Assembly (NCBI RefSeq): GCF_026151205.1
Contig: NC_087076.1
Span: 15,832,419-15,896,418 of the forward strand
Length of the DNA stretch: 64,000 bases
Source: Bolinopsis microptera
Taxonomy: Eukaryota; Ctenophora; Tentaculata; Lobata; Bolinopsidae
Direction: 5' to 3'
In this document: in pieces, positions 10,064-19,300 of the stretch
Layout: each line of letters opens with the position of its first letter
Numbering within the stretch: position 1 is the first letter of the stretch
Made by a program: the position numbers and the translations under genes
Notes under the pieces: model-generated
What the model saw: only the letters and a program-made list of their open reading frames with translations
Told to the model about the DNA's origin: nothing
Database searches by the model: none

Positions 10064-11728
10064 TCATAACGTTATGAACGCACACAACTTCAAAGGTGTA
10101 TCTGAGTATATTTTAAAACTGCCGATATCCCAAACTGACAAAGATCCCTCACCTGTCACATTATTTACACCGTAGTCATTCCAAGTGAACATTGCTAAGC
10201 TGTATCTCATCCCAGAGTTGAATTCAATCAAAGGCACCAAATGAATTTTGTCCGCTTTTACAAACTCAGGATGAATATGAAGTCCCTCAGGATAATCTTC
10301 TTGATCAAAACAAAGGTTTACTTTAAACTTGTGTGGTTCACCAGACTTCATATCAGGGGTACATTTTAGAAGGAACCCACATTTTCCAGGTAAACAACAA
10401 TCAATCGTGTTAGGGTGTTTGAAATAGAAAGCAAAAGAGTGTGGTTTGTAAAACAGATCGTTAAGTCTACACTTATTTATCTTTGATATTTTATTATCCA
10501 GCCCGAATGTTTTTCCAACCCTTGGCCTTCTAACACTCTCTTCCTTAGACGTAAGATCAAAACCGTTCTCTTTTATAGTATCAGCCTCTTTGACATCAGC
10601 GTCATGCCACAATTCAAGGAACTCAGGTGATATTCTGCTCCATCCTCTCTTGCGACGAATCTGGTACATTTCATGTACCATATCGGGAGTTATCAACTGA
10701 TAATGACCATTATAACATTTGAAAGCTACAATTACTTCAATCAGCATGTACAAGTTTGATATAAGAGGAGATTCTTTAACAGCATCAAGAAATTCCTGGG
10801 TATTCAGTCCTTCAAACATCTCATACGAACAAAAAATATGAGCAATTTCTGTTGAACTTGAGGGTACTACAGATAAAGAGGAAGACACAGTTGATGAGTT
10901 TGGAGAACTTACAGGTGGTTTTTTCTTGAACTCTCTTACAGATTTTCTGTACAATGTGTTAACAAATAGTGCACATGAATCAGATGATTTAGTTGCACTA
11001 GTATCTAAAACATCAAACAGCTTCTCAAAAAAAGCTTCATCATCAGCAATGCATTTACAAAGATCAATATTTTCTAGCAGGTAACGAGAAGCTGCATTGA
11101 ATACTCCTCCCTCATTCTCCAGATTCTTCTTCATTATCTTCAGCAAGAGCTTAGGATTATGATTGGTGATCTGTATTATAAGATCCAGTTGACTAGTTTC
11201 CAGTTCAGAGTAGTTCTTCATGTAGGGTTCAACAAATATCTCAGCTCTGTTCTCCAGACCACAAATCTTCTGTACCACCAGGTCCACAAACTTGTCACAT
11301 TTCATCACTCTCATACAAAACCTGGCCTCCTCAAACAAGAACAACAAAGTCTGGTAGTCAGTGTGAACACTAACATCACCCACCAGACCAGTGAAGTAGT
11401 CCCAACATCTCCCTGACAACCACTCCACTTTGAAGACGTGACAGAGCTTGTTGACATCTCTGAACAAGTGCCTCACTAGTTGGATCTCCCCGCTGTACAG
11501 GGCCCCCAGGAAACTCTTCACCGCCTCCCCCACAAAGTCCTCCATCTCTAGAACAGACTGTTGTAGTTCCAGGAACAGGTGAACAAACACTGAACTGTGG
11601 TAAGACAGGATCAGAGAGTTTGCTTTCATTTCCTCTCCTCCTTGTAACTTTAGGACCACGTTACCGTGAAACTGAGAGTGTAGGTTCTCTATACCAAAAT
11701 CTGCTGGTACCACCACTTTAGGAGCCAT
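10064..11728 (-). CDS. BTB/POZ-BACK family protein, array copy C (intact, 554 aa)
   Basis: This is the only complete, undamaged member of the array: a single exon of 554 codons with ATG at 11726-11728. The BTB domain covers roughly residues 18-112 (FHGNVVLKL, LILSYHSSVFVHLF, FLGALYSGEIQ, LCHVFKVEWL). A helical BACK-like region runs to about 245. A Ser/Pro-rich linker (about 275-300) follows, then a ~250-residue C-terminal module with GKCGFLLKCTPDMKSGEPHK, DQEDYPEGLHIHPEFVKADK and a final LKLCAFITL. I do not recognise that module. BTB-BACK proteins with a C-terminal binding module are commonly Cullin-3 substrate adaptors, so substrate recognition by the tail is an inference. Lack of introns beside intron-bearing neighbours suggests origin by retroposition followed by tandem duplication. 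Confidence 0.9.
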   Translation of the reverse strand: MAPKVVVPADFGIENLHSQFHGNVVLKLQGGEEMKANSLILSYHSSVFVHLFLELQQSVLEMEDFVGEAVKSFLGALYSGEIQLVRHLFRDVNKLCHVFKVEWLSGRCWDYFTGLVGDVSVHTDYQTLLFLFEEARFCMRVMKCDKFVDLVVQKICGLENRAEIFVEPYMKNYSELETSQLDLIIQITNHNPKLLLKIMKKNLENEGGVFNAASRYLLENIDLCKCIADDEAFFEKLFDVLDTSATKSSDSCALFVNTLYRKSVREFKKKPPVSSPNSSTVSSSLSVVPSSSTEIAHIFCSYEMFEGLNTQEFLDAVKESPLISNLYMLIEVIVAFKCYNGHYQLITPDMVHEMYQIRRKRGWSRISPEFLELWHDADVKEADTIKENGFDLTSKEESVRRPRVGKTFGLDNKISKINKCRLNDLFYKPHSFAFYFKHPNTIDCCLPGKCGFLLKCTPDMKSGEPHKFKVNLCFDQEDYPEGLHIHPEFVKADKIHLVPLIEFNSGMRYSLAMFTWNDYGVNNVTGEGSLSVWDIGSFKIYSDTPLKLCAFITL

Positions 11729-12057
11729 GGTGTTCTAGTAGATTAACATTGTTAGTAACCTTAACATTTTTGAGCTATTTTTTAGAAACATTCTGTAATT
11801 ATTTGTACATCACTTTTAAAAGTAAGATAAAATTATGGGGTTTCAATGGGGTTTCAATACTTGAATGCAATGACAAAGGTCAGCGCTTATGAGTAATTGT
11901 ATTGCACAAGCGATTTTCAATCGCGCGTACTGGAAAATGAGCTAGGGTGAATGCACATAAACTGTAGACTCAACAGACATAATTAGGTTACTACATTTTC
12001 AAGAGATCATAACAAAAATTATCAAAAATTACAAATAGAAATGAAACACAATACAAA
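11729..12057. other. spacer between BTB copies C and D
   Basis: AT-rich and non-coding. The ~30 bases next to the copy C ATG (gtgttctagtagattaacatt) are shared with other copies and probably belong to the conserved 5' leader or promoter. Nothing else is seen. Confidence 0.55.
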
Positions 12058-13814
12058 TTATGCGATAACGCAATCTCTGTTATTAGTTGGTGCAATTACG
12101 CAATCTCCAGAACTAGCTGGCGGGTCTGATATTGTGATGAAAGCGATCAACTTCAAACTAGTTACACACTGTATGTTGGCGTTACCTAATTGAAAATGTA
12201 GGGAATTAAAAAAAGAACCATACAGTTCGTAAAAAGCCGGCTGAAAAATGTCGCGTATACCAAACTCATTCCACGTAAAACTGGCTAAGCAATATGAGTA
12301 TTCCGACTCGCTAACTGTTTTAAGCATGGGAACCAAATGAAGTCTCTCCGCTTTCACAAACTCTGGATGAATATGAAGTCCCTCGGGATATTCTCTTTGG
12401 TCATAACAAATGTTTACTTTAAACTTGTGTGGTTTATTAAACTTCAAAATAGGCGTGCTTTTCAGTAGGAACCCACACTTTCCAGGTAGATTACAATCAG
12501 TAGTGTCAGGATGTTTGAAATGATAAGCAAAGGATTGAGGGTAAGAAAACAGGTCTGAAATTGTACAGACACTATTATTTGATAACTTATAGTCTGTTCC
12601 AACTATCTTCCCAACTCTCCTGACACTCTCCTCTTGAGAAATAAGATCTTGGCTGTTTTCCTTAATATTATCAGCCACTTTGACATCAAAATCAAGCCAC
12701 GATGCCAGGAATTCAGGTGATATTCTGCTCCATCTCTCTTGCGACGAATCTCCTCTATTTTATGTACCATATCGGGAGTCATTAACTGAGCATGACCATT
12801 ACAATATGTAAAAGCTACAATTGCTTCAATCAGCATGTACAGGTTTAATATAAGAGGAGATGTTTTTACTGCCTCAAGAAATTCCTTGTCACTAAACTCA
12901 CGAAAATACTCAAATGAACAAAAGATATGAGCAATTTCTGATGATTTTGAGGGACTTAATTGGATAGCGGGAACTGAAGTTGATGGGTCAGGGAAACTTA
13001 CAGGTGGTCTTTTCTTGAGCTCTCTCACAGACTTTCTGTACAATGTGTTAACAAATAGTGCATCTGAATCAGATGATTTAGTTGCACTATCTAAAACATC
13101 AAACAGCTCCTCAAAGAAAGCTTCATCATCAGCAATGCATTTACAAAGATCAATATTTTCTAGCAGGTAACGAGAAGATTTATTGAATATTCCTCCCTCA
13201 TCCTCCAGACTATTTTTCATTATTTTCAGTAAGAACATTGGATTATTATTGGTGATCTGTATCATTGTGTCCATTTGACTAGTTTCCAGTTCAGTGTAGT
13301 TCTTCATGTAGGGTTCAACAAATATCTCAGCTCTGTTCTCCAGACCACAAATCTTCTGTACCACCAGGTCCACAAACTTGTCACATTTCATCACTCTCAT
13401 ACAAAACCTGGCCTCCTCAAACAAGAACAACAAAGTTTGGTAGTCAGTGTGAACACTAACATCACCCACCAGACCAGTGAAGTAGTCCCAACATCTCCCT
13501 GCTAACCACTCTACTTTGAAGACGTGACAGAGCTTGTTGACATCTCTGAACAAGTGCCTCACTAGTTGGATCTCCCCGCTGTACAGGGCCCCCAGGAAAC
13601 TCTTCACCGCCTCCCCCACAAAGTCCTCCATCTCCAGAACAGACTGTTGTAGTTCCAGGAACAGGTGAACAAACACTAAACTGTGGTAAGATAGGATCAG
13701 AGAGTTTGCTTTCATGTCCTCTCCTCCTTGTAACTTTAGGACCACGTTACCGTGAAACTGAGAGTGTAGGTTCTCTATACCAAAATCTGCTGGTACCACC
13801 ACTTTAGGAGCCAT
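12058..13814 (-). pseudogene. BTB copy D, one-base frameshift
   Basis: The ATG is at 13812-13814. The first ~360 codons match copy C closely through EEIRRKR. There copy D lacks one C found in copies B and C (near 12734, 'catctctctt' against 'catcctctctt'). The original frame then runs on with unrelated residues to 12603. The true C-terminal module continues in the next frame from about 12678 to 12058 and is intact (GKCGFLLKSTPILKFNKPHK, DQREYPEGLHIHPEFVKAER). Its very end is longer than in other copies (ITISDPPASSGDCVIAPTNN). A single-base difference could also be a sequencing error. If so, this is a functional gene with a distinct tail. Confidence 0.8.
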
Positions 13815-14183
13815 TCTATAACTCTATTAGATTAATATTGTTAGTACCGTAAACAACACATTTTTGAACTATTTTATAGAGAAAACTTTTAAGCACAAAC
13901 TTTAGGAGCCATTGTGCTGTTTAATATTTAAAGACAGTTATTGATGAAAACAAAGAAGATTTGACAGAAAAACATTATTGAAATTATTCAATTTTATTTA
14001 AACGTATTTGATTCCCCGATATAAATGATTCACAGGCTCACAGGGTACGTTGTTTCAAAAGTAGATTGGTATAAAGTGGTAAAGTAATTCAACATAAATC
14101 GTAACTTCTCCTACGAATTTAGGGATCTATAGCCACTCCAAACCCGTGGAATATCTAAAACTCGTAAAATTTGCTGAAACGAA
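13815..14183. other. spacer between BTB copies D and E
   Basis: Homologous to the A-B spacer at 819-1189 along nearly its full length, including the leader next to the ATG, 'gatataaatgattcacagg' and the AATAAA (reverse strand) at 13993-13998. No gene is present. Confidence 0.7.
13993..13998 (-). terminator. possible poly(A) signal AATAAA for BTB copy E
   Basis: Reverse-strand AATAAA about 190 bases past the copy E stop, conserved with the one at 1007-1012. Confidence 0.35.
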
Positions 14184-15846
14184 TCACAAAGTTATGAACG
14201 CAGACAGCTTAAAATAGTTATCAGGGAATATGTATGCATCACCTACTACCCATTTTAATGATGATCCCTCATCATCATTTATCACCTCACTTATACCAAA
14301 CTCATTCCAGGTGAAAGTGGCTAAGCAGTATCTCATTCCAGAGTCGATTCAAACAAAGGCACCAAATGAATTTTGTCCGCTTTCACAAACTCAGGATGAA
14401 TATGAAGTCCCTCAGGATATACTTCTTGATCTAAACAAAGGCTTACTTTAAACTTGTGTGGTTCACCAGACTTCATATCAGGGGTACATTTTAGAAGGAA
14501 CCCACATTTTCCAGGTAAACAACAATCAATCGTGTTAGGGTGTTTGAAATGAAAAGCAAAAGATAGTGGTCTGTAAAACAGATCTCTAACTTTGCACTTA
14601 TTTACCTTTGATATTTTATTATCCATCCCGACTGTCTTTCCAACCCTTCGAACACTCTCTTCCTTAGACGTAAGATCGCAACCGTTTTCTTTTATAATAT
14701 TAGCCTCTTCGACATCAATGTCATGCCAAAATTCAAGGAATTCAGGTGATATTCTGCTCCATCCTCTCTTGCGACCGAATCTGCTCTATTTTATGTACCA
14801 TATTAGGTGTCAGCAATACTTCAAAATTGGAATTATATTGGAATGCAAAAAATCCCTCGATGAGCATGTACAAGTTTCTAACAAGAGGAGACTCTCCAGT
14901 CACATCTAGAAATTCACGTTCATTAAGTCCTCGAAATGATCGAATGAACAAAAGATATTCGGAATTTCTGCTGCACTTGAGGAACTACAGTGACAGAGTA
15001 TGCTACATTTGATAGTCCTGATGAACAACTTGAAGGCTGTCTTTTCTTGAGTTCTCTTACAGATTTCCTGTACAATGTGTTAACAAATAGTGCATCAGAA
15101 TCAGATGATTTAGTTGCACTATCTAAAACATCAAACAGATCCTCAAAAAGAGCTTCATCATCAGCAATGCATTTACAAAGATCAATATTTTCCAGCAGAT
15201 AACGAGAAGCTTCATTGAATACTCCTCCTTCATTCTCCAGATTCTTCTTCATTATTTTCAGCAAGAACATTGGATTACTTAATGTAATCTGCAACATTAA
15301 ATCTAGTTGGCTAGTTTCTAGTTCAGTGTAGTTCTTCATGTAGGGTTCAACAAATATCTCAGCTCTGTTCTCCAGACCACAAATCTTCTGTACCACCAGG
15401 TCCACAAACTTGTCACATTTCATCACTCTCATACAAAACCTGGCCTCCTCAAACAAGAACAACAAAGTCTGGTAGTCAGTGTGAACACTAACATCACCCA
15501 CCAGACCAGTGAAGTAGTCCCAACATCTCCCTGACAACCACTCCACTTTGAAGACGTGACAGAGCTTGTTGACATCTCTGAACAAGTGCCTCACTAGTTG
15601 GATCTCCCCGCTGTACAGGGCCCCCAGGAAACTCTTCACCGCCTCCCCCACAAAGTCCTCCATCTCCAGAACAGACTGTTGTAGTTCCAGGAACAGGTGA
15701 ACAAACACTGAACTGTGGTAAGACAGGATCAGAGAGTTTGCTTTCATGTCCTCTCCTCCTTGTAACTTTAGGACCACGTTACCGTGAAACTGAGAGTGTA
15801 GGTTCTCTATACCAAAATCTGCTGGTACCACCACTTTAGGAGCCAT
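14184..15846 (-). pseudogene. BTB copy E, three frameshifts
   Basis: The ATG is at 15844-15846. About 290 codons match copies B and C (MAPKVVVPADFGIENLHSQF onwards). Three single-base indels follow relative to copies B and C: a loss near 14938-14943 (before FCSF), an extra C near 14775 ('gcgaccgaatc'), and a loss near 14341-14349 (after HLVPLFES). The pieces between stay recognisable (RNLYMLIEGFFAF, GKCGFLLKCTPDMKSGEPHK, LKLSAFITL, stop at 14184-14186). Downstream sequence and spacer match copy B, so E and B are closest relatives. Confidence 0.85.
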
Positions 15847-16332
15847 TTCTGTTCTAGTGGATTAACATTGTTAGCCTTTCATACAATTTTATGAAACTAT
15901 TTTCAATGAACATTAGAGTCAATATTCTGTATAGTATTAAGAGCCAAAGTATACCATCACTTGAAGATTTAAAACGTTAAGTTGGCTGAGTTATGCCAAA
16001 CGAATAAAATCAAATTAATTTATAATTTGAGGTCGTAAGGTACAGAAATGTATCTTCACTAAAAAGATAAATTATTAGTGTGATTTGAAGAGATATTAAA
16101 ACTTGAACCACTTAGAAACGTAGAGCGTTATAATAAAACAATACAGAATGTATACAGCATGGTGGAATCTTCAAATAGAGACAACAGTGAATGAATGTCA
16201 ATGTTCTTCGCTTGATTGCATGGGTGGCTCATTAATAAGTCATAATAACCTCTTTAACCTCATTTTACCTTAGCTCATTATGAGAGGAAGTTCATATTCA
16301 TAATTACAGTCAATGTGTACTTATATTCTTGA
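15847..16332. other. spacer between BTB copy E and MED6
   Basis: AT-rich and non-coding. It contains the copy E leader and the 3' flank of MED6. The two genes lie head to tail on the minus strand. No additional gene is seen. Confidence 0.5.
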
Positions 16333-19300
16333 TCACCTTTGAGGCTCATCTTTTGTCTCCTGTTTGATGTTTGATTGTTCTGTGACAACTGGCCCAGTGC
16401 GCAGCATAAAATGTTGATACTTCTTAGTTAAAATGTCCATCAGCTTATCAATACTGAAAATAATGTATGTGATCAGTAATTTTAGAAACAGTTCAAGGCA
16501 TATTTGAATAATCAGAAATGAAAGAACATCACGATCAACTGCATCAACGAGATAAAGAGAGAAAATAAATACCTAAAAATCACAATCTACATAACCAATT
16601 ACTACCTTTCCTTTTGGAACTGTGAACAAGGTTCACTTCGTAGCTTCTCCTCCTTTGATGGTTCAGGAGGATCAAATGACCAGTAATGCCCTTTATTAGG
16701 ATCATACCTGAAATTTATTCGAGGTTCTCAAAACGTTGACATAAAGTTTCGTATACATTGATGAAATCAAAGGCTGCATCTCACTGTCAAATGTTCACTT
16801 CTATATTACAATAAATTGCAAAAAAATTGACTCTATGTGTGGAGGTAACTCAATAGAATAGGCAGGATGAGCACTTGTAGGTAGGATTGCACATTCATTA
16901 CTACAAAGGGGGGGGGGGGGGGGGGGGTGTCACGTCCGTCTATGTCCGCCTATGTCCTGTCCTTTTTGGATTCTATGAGACAACGGACGTGTTTTTTGGG
17001 ACATTGGCGGACACGGACGGACATTGGCGGACTCGGACGGACATTGGAATCCTTTTTGGATTCTATGAGACAACGGACGTGTTTTTTGGGACATTGGCGG
17101 ACACGGACGGACATTGGCGGACTCGGACGGAAATTGGCGGACTCGTACTCTGTTTTATAGATCTGGTACATTGTTGGCTCGGAATATTTGTTCAATATAA
17201 CACATACGGGGTGATGAAGTGATCACTGTGGATTAGTCTACCCAGCGGTCTCCAGTAATCTGTCTCTATCGGGTCCTTCAACGTTAAGCTGTTAAGCTGA
17301 TGTTGTCGTTCTATTGTTTATATTATCTCTATAATAGACGAAATAACGTACGCTCATTGGTCAGATATTTAATTGATAAACCAATGGACGCGGCGATCTG
17401 AACAGCGAGTCTCTTAACTTTAGGGGGGGAGGGGGGGTGTCACGTCCGTCTATGTCCGCCTATGTCCTGTCCTTTTTGGATTCTATTCTTTTTCGCAACT
17501 TCTATGTATTATAATTTTGTACAAAACAAAAGACTTATTTATCACACTAAAGCTATTAATAGCTTTAACTTATATCAAATTATATAGGGATCCAGGAAAA
17601 GGCCCCAGGAGGAGGAGGAGGAGGAGGACTGGGGAGGAGGAGGACTGTTGAGGACTGATGAGGAGGACTGAGGACGAGGAAGAGGAGTAGGAGGAGGACT
17701 GAGGAGGGGAGGAGGAAGAGGACTGGGGAGGATCAGGAAGACCCAGGAGGAGGACCCAGGAGGAGGACCCAGGAGGAGGACCTAGGAGGAGGAGGAGAAC
17801 TGAGGAGGATGACTGAGGAGGAGAAGGACTCAGGAGGAGGACTCAGGAGGACTGAGAAGGAGGAGGACTGAGGAGGATGGCTGAGGAGGATGGCTGAGGA
17901 GGATGACTGATAGGGAGGAGGAGGAGGAAGAGGAGGAAGAGGACTGAGGAGGAGGAGGGGAAGGACCCAGGAGGAGAAGGAGGACCCAGGAGGAGAAGGA
18001 GGACCCAGGAGGAGGACCCAGGAAAAGGCCCCAGGAGGAGGAGGAGGACCTAGGAGGAGGAGGAGAACTGAGGAGGATGACTGAGGAGGAGAAGGACTCA
18101 GGAGGAGGACTCAGGAGGACTGAGAAGGAGGAGGACTGAGGAGGATGGCTGAGGAGGATGGCTGAGGAGGATGACTGATAGGGAGGAGGAGGAGGAAGAG
18201 GAGGAAGAGGACTGAGGAGGAGGAGGGGAAGGACCCAGGAGGAGAAGGAGGACCCAGGAGGAGAAGGAGGACCCAGGAGGAGGACCCAGGAAAAGGCCCC
18301 AGGAGGAGGAGGAGGACTGGGGAGGAGGAGGACTGAGGAGGACTGAGGAGGAGGACTGACGATGACTGAGAAGGAGGAGTACTGAGGAGTACTGAGGAGG
18401 ATGGCTGAGGAGGATGGCTGAGGAGGATGACTGAGGAGGATGACTGAGAGGGAGGAGGAGAAGAACTCAGGAGGAGGACTCAGGAGGAAGAGGAGGAGGA
18501 GGGGAGGAGGAAGAGGACTGGGGAGGATCAGGAAGACCCAGGAGGAGGACCCAGTAGGAGGAGGAGGAGGAGGACCCAGGAGGAGGAGGAGGACTGAGGA
18601 GGACTGAGGAGGAGGACTGACGATGACTGAGAAGGAGGAGTACTGAGGAGTACTGAGGAGGATGGCTGAGGAGGATGGCTGAGGAGGATGACTGAGGAGG
18701 ATGACTGAGAGGGAGGAGGAGAAGAACTCAGGAGGAGGACTCAGGAGGAAGAGGAGGAGGAGGACTCAGGAGGAGGACTTAGGAGAAATGAGAAGGAGGA
18801 CTGAGGAGAACTGAGGCGGAGGAGGAGAAGGACTGAATAGGAGGAGAAGGAGGGGGACTGGGAGAGGACTGAGGAGGAGGAGGACTGATGAGAAGGATGA
18901 GGAGGAGGACTGAGGAGGAGGACTGAGGACCGAGGAGGAAGAGGAGGATGAAGAGGAGGAGGAGGACCCAGGAGGAGGAGGACTGAGGAGGACTGAGTAG
19001 GATGGCTGAGGAGGATGATTGAGAGGGAAGAGGAGGAGGACTGAGGAGGAGGAGGAAGACTGAATAGGAGGAGGAGGGGGACTAGGGGAGGACTGAGGAG
19101 GAGGATGGAGGACTGAGGAGAAGGATGAGGAGGAGGACTGAGGTGGACTGAGGAGGACTGAGAAGGAGGAGGACTGAGGAGGAGGACTGGGGAGGAGGAG
19201 GACTGTTGAGGACTGATGAGGAGGACTGAGGACGAGGAAGAGGAGTAGGAGGAGGACTGAGGAGGGGAGGAGGAAGAGGACTGGGGAGGATCAGGAAGAC

